Shown here: piece by piece, positions 33,613 through 41,137 of the stretch | Position numbering within the stretch: the first letter of the stretch is position 1 | How the letters are laid out: each line of letters starts with the position of its first letter | Source: Woronichinia naegeliana WA131 | GTDB taxonomy: Bacteria; Cyanobacteriota; Cyanobacteriia; Cyanobacteriales; Microcystaceae | NCBI GenBank assembly: GCA_025370055.1 | Contig: CP073041.1 | Coordinates: 5,860,272 to 5,924,271, forward strand | Length of the DNA stretch: 64,000 nucleotides | Direction: 5' to 3' | The notes under the pieces: model-generated | Database searches by the model: none | The model's input: only the letters and a program-made list of their open reading frames with translations | Told to the model about the DNA's origin: nothing | Program-made: the position numbers and the translations under genes

Positions 33613-33837
33613 ATGAAATTATTATCAAATGTTATTCATTGTGATCCCGATATAATGGGTGGGATTCCTGTTTTTGTTGGAACCCGTGTTCCCATCAGAA
33701 CTTTGCTTGATTATCTTGAAGCGGGGGATTCTCTCGATATTTTTTTAGATCATTTTCCTAGCGTGAGTTGTGAACAAGCGATCGCCGCTTTAGAATTAGC
33801 CAAAGAAATGCTAACAACCTATGCGAATCCTGCTTGA
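33613..33837 (+). CDS. DUF433 antitoxin-like protein
   Basis: The 74-residue protein has the DUF433 signature: HCDPDIMGGIPVFVGTRVPI, then RTLLDYLEAGDSLDIFLDHF. DUF433 proteins carry a helix-turn-helix-like fold and are usually paired with DUF5615 (PIN-like) proteins as toxin-antitoxin modules. The next gene begins 17 bp before its stop. The start is an ATG following TGAAAAATTTT, without a clear Shine-Dalgarno site. Confidence 0.9.
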   Translation: MKLLSNVIHCDPDIMGGIPVFVGTRVPIRTLLDYLEAGDSLDIFLDHFPSVSCEQAIAALELAKEMLTTYANPA

Positions 33838-34153
33838 TGAATGTGTCCCGAAGCCTTTGAAACGTGAATTGCTCGATTATCCGATTCGTACTGTGGTTGA
33901 AATGGGGTGGTCTGGAAAAAAAAATGGTGAGTTGCTCCGACTTATGAAACGGGAAAATTTTAATGTGCTGTTAACGACAGATCAGAATTTGCAGCATCAG
34001 CAAAACCTCCTACAGGTTGGAATTGTCGTGATTGTGATGGTAGCACCAAGTAATCGTCTTTCTGAACTTTTGCCTTTGCTTAAGAATGTTCGTAAGGCAT
34101 TAGAGCGAATTGCTGGGGGTGAAGTAGTTGAAGTGATTGAAATAAGACTTTGA
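33821..34153 (+). CDS. DUF5615 PIN-like toxin
   Basis: The 110-residue protein reads MRILLDECVPKPLKRELLDY with the first acidic cluster (LLDECV), NGELLRLMKRENFNVLLTTD (second acidic), then QNLQHQQNLLQVGIVVIVMV. This is the reduced PIN fold of DUF5615. It overlaps the DUF433 gene by 17 bp. A ribonuclease activity is likely by fold but not tested here. Confidence 0.9.
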   Translation: MRILLDECVPKPLKRELLDYPIRTVVEMGWSGKKNGELLRLMKRENFNVLLTTDQNLQHQQNLLQVGIVVIVMVAPSNRLSELLPLLKNVRKALERIAGGEVVEVIEIRL

Positions 34154-34189
34154 TGAAATTTCATCGCTAATCAAGTAATGTTTTGTGTG

Positions 34190-34436
34190 CTTTTCCAACA
34201 ATCAAACGCGATCACTCTCTATCATCTACAAAACCGCGATCGCCCCCTTCAATCCCCCCCAAAACGATCGCCTAAAAATCACGACTCACAGGAACAGCGA
34301 TCGCGTCATCCAGTCTCATCCTCACAAAAAACGATCGCGTCATCCAATCTCATCCCCACAAAAAGCGATCACCCTTTAATCTTCACAACCAGCGATCGCC
34401 TAAAAATCACGAATCACAGGAATAGCGATCGCCTTT
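34190..34436. repeat. HIP1-rich repeat array, second copy of the ~175-bp block
   Basis: It contains the same order of units as 33200-33370: CACGACTCACAGGAACAGCG, CATCCTCACAAAAAACGATC, AAAAAGCGATCACCCTTTAA, CACGAATCACAGGAATAGCG. Confidence 0.85.
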
Positions 34437-34482
34437 TCTAGCACTTCCAAATACCCAAATTTCTATGCTCTAATTCTGGATT

Positions 34483-34824
34483 TTAATCATCATCCTGATC
34501 CTCGCCAGATTCGTCTAATAGCCCCAATCTCAATAACTTTTTGGCAAGAGCATATACGTCCTGTTTACTGCCATCCTTCCGAATTCCCAAAGCAACAATC
34601 ATTACAGTGACTTGAGCTTGCCCGATCGCGTAAATGATGCGATATCTTTGTCCAACTGCACGCACACTGTAATAACCATCCAGTTCACCGAGTAATGGTT
34701 TTCCCTGCATTTCAGGAGATTCTCGGAGCTTATCAATGCGATCGCTGATTTTTTGACGGATACAGCGATCGCTGATTTCTTTTAATAGTTTGAAAGCCGT
34801 AGGTTGAATGACAATGCGATACAT
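34483..34824 (-). CDS. RelE/ParE-family toxin
   Basis: The 113-residue protein shows the RelE fold: MYRIVIQPTAFKLLKEISDR, LRESPEMQGKPLLGELDGYY, SVRAVGQRYRIIYAIGQAQV, with the basic RYRIIY strand typical of mRNA-cleaving toxins. The C-terminal tail is long and acidic (DESGEDQDDD), which is atypical. Its start overlaps the antitoxin stop by 1 bp. Confidence 0.88.
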   Translation of the reverse strand: MYRIVIQPTAFKLLKEISDRCIRQKISDRIDKLRESPEMQGKPLLGELDGYYSVRAVGQRYRIIYAIGQAQVTVMIVALGIRKDGSKQDVYALAKKLLRLGLLDESGEDQDDD

Positions 34825-35096
34825 TACAGGTCTAATTCTCGTTTAGCTGATTCCCAATCCATTTCTTGTACTGATTTTGCCTCGGTAATACCTTGACGCA
34901 GGTTAGCCATGAGGTTCGCATCACCAAGTATTTCTATGGTTTCGAGTATTGCTTCGTAATGTTGCCAGGTCATCACGGCTAGGACTGGCTTGCCTCTACG
35001 GGTAATAGCAAGTGCACCGCCTTGCTGGGTAAGCTTTTCAGGCAATGAGGTTAACTCGTGTCTTGCTTCTGTAATCGGAATATTGGACAGCATCAT
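34824..35096 (-). CDS. Phd/YefM-family antitoxin
   Basis: The 90-residue protein reads NIPITEARHELTSLPEKLTQ, then GGALAITRRGKPVLAVMTWQ, HYEAILETIEILGD, the standard Phd/YefM DNA-binding N-terminus and toxin-binding helix. It precedes the RelE-type toxin gene and probably autorepresses the operon. The start codon could also be the second Met. Confidence 0.9.
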   Translation of the reverse strand: MMLSNIPITEARHELTSLPEKLTQQGGALAITRRGKPVLAVMTWQHYEAILETIEILGDANLMANLRQGITEAKSVQEMDWESAKRELDL

Positions 35097-35134
35097 TTTA
35101 AACTCTATCTGTACATCTAAGTTTACATCTAAAT

Positions 35135-36824
35135 AGGGCTTGCTGAAAAAAGCTGAAACCTTTACGGAGAAAAATAGTAGGCGAATTAAGAACCGCTAGA
35201 ATGCACGAAAATAGGGTAGAATGCCTCAAAACCATTGCATTAAGAAGAGAGAAAGCAGATGTACCGAAAGCAACAGTACTCAATTGAAACACCAGAAAAC
35301 TTGAAAAATCTGTTCGGCGGGCAGTTAGACGAAGAAAATCGTTGGATAGAAATGTCAAAAATGATTCCCTGGGAAGAATATGAGGAAGAATATGCAAAAA
35401 ACTTCATAGAAAAAAAAGGAGCCCCAGCCAAATCATTTAGAATGGCATTAGGAGCATTAATTATCAAAGAAATTTCAGGAAAAAGTGACAGAGAAACAGT
35501 AGAACAAATAAAAGAGAACCCTTATTTACAGTACTTTATAGGAATGGAAAGCTATAGTAGCAAAGAAGCATTTAATGCGTCAATGATGGTTCATTTTCGT
35601 AAAAAAATAGGAATGGAATTAATAAATAAAATTAATAAAGAAATAGAAAAAAAAGCGACGGGTGTAGCGTCAGAAAAAAAAGAAAATGAAGGAAAGTTAT
35701 TGTTAGATGCGACTTGTACACCAGCAGATATAAAATATCCAACGGATATAGGAATATTGAATGATGCCAGAGAAAAAACAGAAAAAATAATAGATAAGCT
35801 GTATGAAGAAATAAAAGAGAAAAGGAAAGAAAAGCCGAGGACTTATAGGGAAGTGGCAAGAAAAGAGTACTTAGCCATAGCAAAAAAACGTCGTGTGTCA
35901 AAAAAAGAAAGAAGAAAAGGAACAAAAAAACAACTAGGATATATAAAAAGAAACTTGTCTGATATAGAAAAAATGATAGAAGAGGGAGCAAAGTTAGAAA
36001 AACTAACGAAAAAAGAGCAAGAAGAGCTTGTAACGATAGGAAAAGTGTATGAGCAACAGTTAGAAATGTATGAAAAAAAGACAAATAAAGTAGAAAACAG
36101 AATCGTGAGTGTAAGCCAACCTCACGTGCGTCCAATAGTGCGTGGAAAAGCGGGAAAAGCAGTAGAGTTTGGAGCTAAAATATCGGCAAGTAATGTGAAT
36201 GGCTTTGTCTTCTTAGACAAATTAAGTTGGGATAATTACAACGAATCGGGAGATTTACAAGCGCGAATAGAAGAATATAAAAGGGAAACAGGATGTTATC
36301 CGGAATCGGTTCATGTGGATAAAATCTATCGAACAAAAGCGAATCGAGCTTATTGTAAAGAAAGGGATATAAGAATGAGTGGTCCCCGATTGGGAAGACC
36401 GCCGAAAGAGGTGAGCAAAGAAAAAAAGAAAGAGGCACGCTCAGATGAAAGAGTGCGTAATGCCATTGAGGGTAAATTCGGACAGGGAAAGAGGAAATTT
36501 AGTCTTGGTCGAGTGATGGCCAAACTACCTGAGACCTCGGAAACGGTAATTGCGATGAACTTTTTGGTAATGAATCTTTCTACTCTACTTCAGAAGACAA
36601 AAAGTAAAAAGTTGTAGAGTCGTTTTTCTTGTGAAAAATGGTGTTAATTTTCCTCTCTTTTGTGAGGAGTGATTTGTGTTGACCTTTTTAGACAGAAAGG
36701 AACAATAGATTAAACAAAATCTGTATTTTGATTTGTTTCCATAAGGATAAGTTATCTATGCTTTTTCAGTCCATACTTCCCTAACCCACATTTCTTTCGT
36801 TTTTTGACTTTTTCAGCAAGCCCT
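35135..36824 (+). mobile_element. IS5-type insertion sequence, complete, 4-bp target duplication
   Basis: AGGGCTTGCTGAAAAA at 35135 and its inverse ending at 36824 bound the element. AAAT flanks both sides (35131-35134 and 36825-36828). A decayed copy of the transposase is at 54668-55761. Confidence 0.88.
35259..36617 (+). CDS. IS5-type (IS1182-like) transposase
   Basis: The 452-residue protein has the N-terminal segment FRMALGALIIKEISGKSDRE; ENPYLQYFIGMESYSSKEAF. The catalytic residues are D in LLLDATCTPADIKYPTD, D in SVHVDKIYRTKANR, and E in RNAIEGKFGQGKRKFSLGRV. A Lys/Glu-rich coiled insertion occupies about residues 180-300. The gene is unusually A-rich compared with its surroundings. 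No disruption is seen, so it is probably functional. Confidence 0.9.
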   Translation: MYRKQQYSIETPENLKNLFGGQLDEENRWIEMSKMIPWEEYEEEYAKNFIEKKGAPAKSFRMALGALIIKEISGKSDRETVEQIKENPYLQYFIGMESYSSKEAFNASMMVHFRKKIGMELINKINKEIEKKATGVASEKKENEGKLLLDATCTPADIKYPTDIGILNDAREKTEKIIDKLYEEIKEKRKEKPRTYREVARKEYLAIAKKRRVSKKERRKGTKKQLGYIKRNLSDIEKMIEEGAKLEKLTKKEQEELVTIGKVYEQQLEMYEKKTNKVENRIVSVSQPHVRPIVRGKAGKAVEFGAKISASNVNGFVFLDKLSWDNYNESGDLQARIEEYKRETGCYPESVHVDKIYRTKANRAYCKERDIRMSGPRLGRPPKEVSKEKKKEARSDERVRNAIEGKFGQGKRKFSLGRVMAKLPETSETVIAMNFLVMNLSTLLQKTKSKKL

Positions 36825-36839
36825 AAATACTAAAGGGAG

Positions 36840-37080
36840 ATCGCCACTTTCTCCTTCACCTTACAAAAATCGCCACTTTCCCCTTTACCTCACCAAAAGC
36901 GATCGCCACTTACAAAATGATCGCAGTAACTCAACGAATTAGCCAGAAATAGAGTTATAATTCTCCTAACAAGATCGGTAATCGAAGCTTGAGTCGGCAC
37001 GCAGTAATCCACAATGAGGTTATCATTTCCCTAGTTGGGTTGCGTTCCTGAACCTAACCTACAGATCGGCGATCTCACTC
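36840..37080. repeat. Dispersed intergenic repeat, copy 3, with HIP1 units
   Basis: AATGATCGCAGTAACTCAAC at 36916 and GTTGGGTTGCGTTCCTGAAC at 37036, then GATCGGCGATC, follow the order seen at 23247-23336. The first ~70 bp repeat the ATCGCCACTTTC unit three times. Confidence 0.65.
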
Positions 37081-37167
37081 GCTTGGTGGCGAAACCGTCC
37101 CAGCTTAAAGAAAGCGACTTCTTGATTTGCAGTATAAATGCTTAAAGATCAATTTTTAGAGAAAAAT

Positions 37168-38109
37168 TCAAATGCCTCTTGAATTAACGATTTCTGTCAT
37201 AATATCAAGAAAATTCTTTAGAACTGGAGATTTGTCACGTCTGCGCCATAACATCACCACATTTAATTGTTTAGATAGCTCTTTTATCTCTTGAAAAACA
37301 ACACCGTCTCTTTGAATATATCGAGTGTTTTCTGGTAATAAACTGATACCAGCTTCACCTGATACTAAACTTATAATTGTTGATGCAAAAGTAGCAGTTT
37401 GTACACATTTAGGTGTAAATCCTGATTGTTGACAAAGAATATTAATTTGCTCTGTAAGTCCAAGAGTTGTCGAAGAAACAGGTAGAATAAAATCTTCTTC
37501 AGCAATATCTGTTAACTGAATTTCAGGTACATTAGCAAGACGATGCTTTTTCGGCAAAACTAGCAACAAGGACTCTTTCAGAATAGTTTTAGAACTCAAA
37601 TCTTTATCCCACAGAAAATTTGAAGGAGCATAGGTAAACCCAATATCAACCTGATAGTCTAGTAATCCCTGAGTTTGAGGATGGGCCATTTCTTCTAACA
37701 CTATTTGTACTTTTGGATATCTTTGTTTAAAAATCTGTAAAATTTCAGGTAAAAAATTATGAGTAATCACACCAATTACTCCTAATTTCAGTTTTCCCCT
37801 TTCACCTTCAGTAACTTGTTGTATCCCATAAATTCCTTCATTAATAGAGTTAATTGCAAAACGGACTGCCTCTAAAAATATTTTGCCTCTTTCTGTTAGT
37901 TGTACGTTTCTTGGTGTTACTTCAAATAAAGGTACAACATCACAACCAATTTTCTGACCCAACTCTTTTTCAATCGCTCTAACCTGTCTGCTTAATTGAG
38001 GTTGATCAATTGAAGAACCTTGACGACTAAGACTAATTCGATCAGCCGCTTTTCTAAAATTAAGTTCTTCGGATAAAATTATCAGATTTTCAAGATGTTC
38101 GATTTTCAT
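37168..38109 (-). CDS. LysR-family transcriptional regulator with two 7-residue insertions near the DNA-binding domain
   Basis: The 313-residue protein has the LysR winged helix-turn-helix (LENLIILSEELNFRKAADRI; QPQLSRQVRAIEKELGQK) and a full effector-binding domain (KLKLGVIGVITHNFLPEILQ; VDIGFTYAPSN). Compared with normal LysR proteins, RQGSSID is inserted just before QPQLSRQ, and IGCDVVP after ELGQK. Each is 21 nt and in frame. This may damage or alter DNA recognition. It is transcribed divergently from an aspartoacylase-family gene, the usual place for its target; two GTTAAC sites lie between them. Confidence 0.88.
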   Translation of the reverse strand: MKIEHLENLIILSEELNFRKAADRISLSRQGSSIDQPQLSRQVRAIEKELGQKIGCDVVPLFEVTPRNVQLTERGKIFLEAVRFAINSINEGIYGIQQVTEGERGKLKLGVIGVITHNFLPEILQIFKQRYPKVQIVLEEMAHPQTQGLLDYQVDIGFTYAPSNFLWDKDLSSKTILKESLLLVLPKKHRLANVPEIQLTDIAEEDFILPVSSTTLGLTEQINILCQQSGFTPKCVQTATFASTIISLVSGEAGISLLPENTRYIQRDGVVFQEIKELSKQLNVVMLWRRRDKSPVLKNFLDIMTEIVNSRGI

Positions 38110-38208
38110 GGTACTTTGTATTACATCAGTTCGTGTTAACTTTGCTCTGTTCTTTAATGATAGCTTACCTTACATTGATGGTAGTTAACGTTCTAAAGGT
38201 AACACGCA
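38110..38208. promoter_or_regulatory. Divergent promoter region of the LysR and aspartoacylase genes
   Basis: This 99-bp space contains two GTTAAC palindromes (38135-38140 and 38184-38189), 49 bp apart, which could be LysR contact sites. No clear -10/-35 pair was chosen. Confidence 0.35.
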
Positions 38209-39090
38209 ATGACTCAAATTCCCAAACAAATCAAACAACCAGCCCTATTCGGTGGTATTCATGGAAATGAACTAACGGGTCTCTATCTGATTAAAAAATT
38301 TCTGAAACAGCCACATTTACTTGATCGCAATACATTTACGGCTCTTGCAATCACTGGTAACCCCAAGGCGATAGAAGCCTGCACTCGATTCATTGACAAA
38401 GACTTAAATCGATGCTTTGATATTGAGAGCTTAGAGTCTGTTGATGAAACTATCTATGAACAGCAACGCGCAAAAGAAATCAAGGATATAATCACTTCAA
38501 ATAACGTTGATTTTATACTTGATATCCATTCCACGACATCGGACGTTGGTTTATCTTTCATTTTAATAAACGACCATCCTTTTAATCTCGGTTTAGCCGC
38601 TTTTATTAGCCAAACAAAGCCTGAAGTTCGTATTTGTAGCTTCTTTGAAAAGGATCAGCCTACTTCGTTCTTAAATTCTCTTTCTCCCTTAGGTTTTGCG
38701 ATCGAGGTGGGGGCAATTGCCCAAGGTGTTTTGAATTTTTCATTGTTTGAAAAAACCGAACAGTTAATTAATGAAATTTTGAGTTACATTGATCGCTGGA
38801 ATTTAGGAATAACGAGTCAATCAGAGTCTGTAAAAGTCTATCAAAAGCTGATAACAGTCAATTTTCCAATAAATTCTTCCAATGAATTAACAGCTTTCAT
38901 CCATCCCAAAATTCAAAATTTCGTGCCAATTAAAACTGGAGATCCTTTATTCATTAGCTTTGATGGTGAGGTAATTAATTACACGGGAACGCAAGAGTTG
39001 TATCCCTACCTTGTCAATGAAGCCGCGTATTATGCGTATAATCTTGCCTTTCACTTGATGGAAAAAACCGAAGTGAAAATTACGTTGTAA
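38209..39090 (+). CDS. Aspartoacylase / AstE family zinc deacylase
   Basis: The 293-residue protein has the zinc-binding motif GGIHGNELTG (H and E) near residues 17-26, the DLNRCF segment (substrate Arg), and DIHSTT near residue 105 (third zinc ligand). The C-terminal FAIEVGAIAQGVL contains the catalytic Glu. The family hydrolyses N-acetylaspartate or related N-acyl amino acids. The length fits cyanobacterial aspartoacylases. Probably regulated by the divergent LysR protein. Confidence 0.88.
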   Translation: MTQIPKQIKQPALFGGIHGNELTGLYLIKKFLKQPHLLDRNTFTALAITGNPKAIEACTRFIDKDLNRCFDIESLESVDETIYEQQRAKEIKDIITSNNVDFILDIHSTTSDVGLSFILINDHPFNLGLAAFISQTKPEVRICSFFEKDQPTSFLNSLSPLGFAIEVGAIAQGVLNFSLFEKTEQLINEILSYIDRWNLGITSQSESVKVYQKLITVNFPINSSNELTAFIHPKIQNFVPIKTGDPLFISFDGEVINYTGTQELYPYLVNEAAYYAYNLAFHLMEKTEVKITL

Positions 39091-39107
39091 TCACGGGTAA
39101 AACTTTT

Positions 39108-39133
39108 TAGGGAGATGATATTTTATCTCCCTA
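39108..39133 (+). terminator. Strong hairpin after the aspartoacylase gene
   Basis: TAGGGAGAT and ATCTCCCTA form a perfect 9-bp stem with an 8-nt loop. A T run precedes but does not follow it, so termination on the plus strand is uncertain. Confidence 0.5.
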
Positions 39134-39190
39134 ATCTGTAGAGAATTTAACCACTAGACTTTCTATTCTAAATACTTTATGGAGTTAGAT

Positions 39191-39499
39191 ATGTTCAAAA
39201 AACACTTTTGTCATTTTCTTGCTTTATTAGCTACGCCTTTCCTGGTTTCAAATGGTATAATGGCTGAAAATACTGTTCCTCTTATTGACCCATACACATT
39301 TTATCCTCGTGGTTGCCATATCATAATTGATTCTTGGGAAGGAGATTGTAAATAGATAACGATAGGTTTACTCTCAGACTATTCTGCTTTTAATATTAAG
39401 CTGTACAGTTCAGATGAGCGTTGCTTAATTTTAATTGGCGACGCTAGTGAACTCCGATACTACCCCTATTCGATGCGGATTTATTCTGTAGCTTGGTAA
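39191..39499 (+). pseudogene. Small secreted protein gene with an internal TAG codon
   Basis: From the ATG at 39191 the first 54 codons encode a signal peptide (MFKKHFCHFLALLATPFLVS) and a short mature part ending SWEGDCK, then TAG at 39353-39355. The same frame stays open for another 47 codons (LLSDYSAFNIKLYSSDERCL; GDASELRYYPYSMRIYSVAW) to TAA at 39497-39499. Most likely a 102-residue gene with a nonsense mutation. It could also be a genuine 54-residue secreted peptide. No family recognised. Confidence 0.5.
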
Positions 39500-39539
39500 G
39501 AAGAAACAAGGTATGAATGCTGAATTTTGCACATATCCA

Positions 39540-39680
39540 AACGTCAGTTTGAAGTGTGATCGCTATCGCTGATCTTGTAGGGTACGTTACTCAACGCGCC
39601 TTTTTTCTTTTAATCATGATGAATTTGTAATTATCTGATTTTTGGAATATTTACTAATGCGATCGCTGTTTCTTCACAAG
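39540..39680. repeat. Intergenic repeat resembling 20600-20700
   Basis: GTGTGATCGCTATCGCTGAT, GTAGGGTACGTTA and ATCTGATTTTTGGAATATTT with a final TAATGCGATCGCTG match the order of segments at 20598-20700 (TGTAGGGTGCTTCGTTA; ATCTGATTTTTGGGATTTTT; TAATGCGATCGCTT). Confidence 0.6.
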
Positions 39681-39758
39681 ACATTGAGAGAATTATCCAT
39701 AGAAAAGCACAATTTAAACAAAATCCAGAACTTCACACTTATCAAGGAGAAATAGACA

Positions 39759-40049
39759 ATGCCTAAAACCACAGATGCCGTAAAAATCATTCACCAAATG
39801 ATCGCAGACGATCCCACAATCAAAGAACAAATCGCCCTAGAATCCCTCAACGCAGAAATTGCACAACTGATTTATGATTCTCGAACAAATGCTGGGTTAA
39901 CTCAACAACAACAAGCTGACCTAATCTATGTTGAACAATCCGTTATTGAAGACCTAGAGGATGCTGACTATCAGGACAATCCCCTAATGATGCTCCAAAA
40001 AATTGCTACCGCACTCAATCAACGAGTCAAAATGAGCCTTGTTAGCTGA
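39759..40049 (+). CDS. XRE-type helix-turn-helix antitoxin-like protein, copy 1
   Basis: The 96-residue protein has an N-terminal helical tail and a helix-turn-helix of the XRE type (RTNAGLTQQQQADLIYVEQS, VIEDLEDADYQDNPLMMLQK), as in antitoxins of HigBA or RelE systems. It is nearly identical to copy 2 at 40754-41044, with only four substitutions seen. The Q for L change in the HTH (QQQQADLI versus QQQLADLI) may weaken copy 1. The preceding open stretch from about 39665 could be the tail of a lost toxin gene. Confidence 0.75.
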   Translation: MPKTTDAVKIIHQMIADDPTIKEQIALESLNAEIAQLIYDSRTNAGLTQQQQADLIYVEQSVIEDLEDADYQDNPLMMLQKIATALNQRVKMSLVS

Positions 40050-40167
40050 AATCCGGCGATCGCCCCTCAATTAAAAAAGCGATACAATTGTCGTTGACTA
40101 CGAGGTTATGAGCTATCCAGCGATCCGATATAATCGCACATCAAAAAAGCATTATTGATCAAACACC

Positions 40168-40287
40168 ATGCAATACGAATATGAATGGGATCACAACAAA
40201 GCACGTTCCAACCTTCGTAAACATAGCATCCAATTTGCGGACGCAGTTGAGACACAAAACCCAACACCGCCTCGCTCTGTTGCATAA
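40168..40287 (+). pseudogene. BrnT-like toxin, N-terminal fragment
   Basis: The 39-codon frame begins MQYEYEWDHNKARSNLRKHS, then IQFADAVE, the N-terminal part of BrnT ribonuclease toxins (about 90-100 residues when complete). The rest is missing and the frame ends in unrelated sequence. No BrnA antitoxin is seen next to it. Confidence 0.7.
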
Positions 40288-40370
40288 CCTATTTTGGGGT
40301 TGACGAGAGGAACTCTAACTTACATAGTAAACAGAATATAATAAAATCTACACAAGGAGCCGATAATCCC

Positions 40371-40553
40371 TTGCCTACCGAGCAACAAAAAGACACCGCA
40401 ATCTTTATTTGCCAGCTACTCTCAAACCTCTATCAACCCATCAACCTCTTTCGTTACGACCAAAGACTCCAAAGCATCTATATTTTAGCTGGAATAAACG
40501 ATGGAATAGAAATCACCATTAATCAACAAGGAAATTGGGATTTTGAATCATGA
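40371..40553 (+). CDS. DUF6888-type small protein
   Basis: The 60-residue protein (TTG start) reads MPTEQQKDTAIFICQLLSNL, YQPINLFRYDQRLQSIYILA, then EITINQQGNWDFES. This matches a small cyanobacterial family (DUF6888, by recollection) that is usually followed by a DUF6887 protein. Its stop overlaps the next ATG (ATGA). Function unknown; pairing and size suggest a toxin-antitoxin-like module. Confidence 0.7.
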   Translation: MPTEQQKDTAIFICQLLSNLYQPINLFRYDQRLQSIYILAGINDGIEITINQQGNWDFES

Positions 40554-40750
40554 ACAAACCACTCTCTGACATGAACAACACCGAACTTCGTCAATACCTC
40601 TCTCAAAATCGTCACGACGAACAAGCCTTCAGCCAAGCCCTAGAAATCCTCCTCGATCGCAAAAAAAATCTCTTTAAATATCCCCCACCCACCCAAATGA
40701 ATTACCAAGAAATTGAGGACATCTTTAAAAAAGAAATTAATCCCAAATAA
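40550..40750 (+). CDS. DUF6887-type small protein
   Basis: The 66-residue protein reads MNKPLSDMNNTELRQYLSQN, RHDEQAFSQALEILLDRKKN and matches the DUF6887 family pattern (MxxxELxxYLxxxRxDExAFxxxL). It starts in an ATGA overlap with the upstream gene. It ends 3 bp before the second XRE gene, so all three may form one transcript. Confidence 0.7.
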   Translation: MNKPLSDMNNTELRQYLSQNRHDEQAFSQALEILLDRKKNLFKYPPPTQMNYQEIEDIFKKEINPK

Positions 40751-40753
40751 ACA

Positions 40754-41044
40754 ATGCCTAAAACCACAGATGCCGTAAAAATCATTCACCAAATGATCGC
40801 AGACGATCCCACAATCAAAGAACAAATCGCCCTAGAATCCCTCAACGCAGAAATTGCACAACTGATTTATGATTCTCGAACAAATGCTGTGTTAACTCAA
40901 CAACAACTAGCTGACCTAATCTATGTTGAACAATCCGTTATTGAAGACTTAGAGGACGCTGACTATCAGGACAATCCCCTAATAATGCTGCAAAAAATTG
41001 CCACCGCACTCAATCAACGAGTCAAAATGAGCCTTGTTAGCTGA
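40754..41044 (+). CDS. XRE-type helix-turn-helix antitoxin-like protein, copy 2
   Basis: The 96-residue protein is a near-identical copy of 39759-40049. Its helix-turn-helix (LTQQQLADLIYVEQSVIEDL) is closer to the XRE consensus than copy 1. The two copies are 995 bp apart in direct orientation, with the BrnT fragment and the DUF6888/DUF6887 pair between them, so recombination could delete the middle. Confidence 0.75.
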   Translation: MPKTTDAVKIIHQMIADDPTIKEQIALESLNAEIAQLIYDSRTNAVLTQQQLADLIYVEQSVIEDLEDADYQDNPLIMLQKIATALNQRVKMSLVS

Positions 41045-41115
41045 AATCTAGCGATCGCCCCTCAATTAAAAAAGCGATCGCCCCTTACCGATAAAGATAA
41101 AAAGCGATCAATTCT
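41045..41115. repeat. HIP1-rich repeat, permuted relative to 32160-32240
   Basis: CTAGCGATCGCCCCTCAATT, AAAAAAGCGATCGCCCCTTA and AAAAAGCGATCAATTCTTA share all parts with the array at 32160-32240 in another order. A shorter version follows XRE copy 1 (40052-40083). Confidence 0.65.
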
Positions 41116-41137
41116 TATTATTTAGGTGGAACTGTTT

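Noticed and set aside
33441-33644. 67-codon open frame upstream of DUF433
   Set aside because: It overlaps the DUF433 start, contains a HIP1 site, has no ribosome binding site, and the protein resembles no family I know.
35632-36135. Long minus-strand frame opposite the IS5-type transposase
   Set aside because: It is a Leu/Phe-rich shadow of the Lys/Glu-rich transposase codons; the same occurs opposite the decayed copy at 54773-55054.
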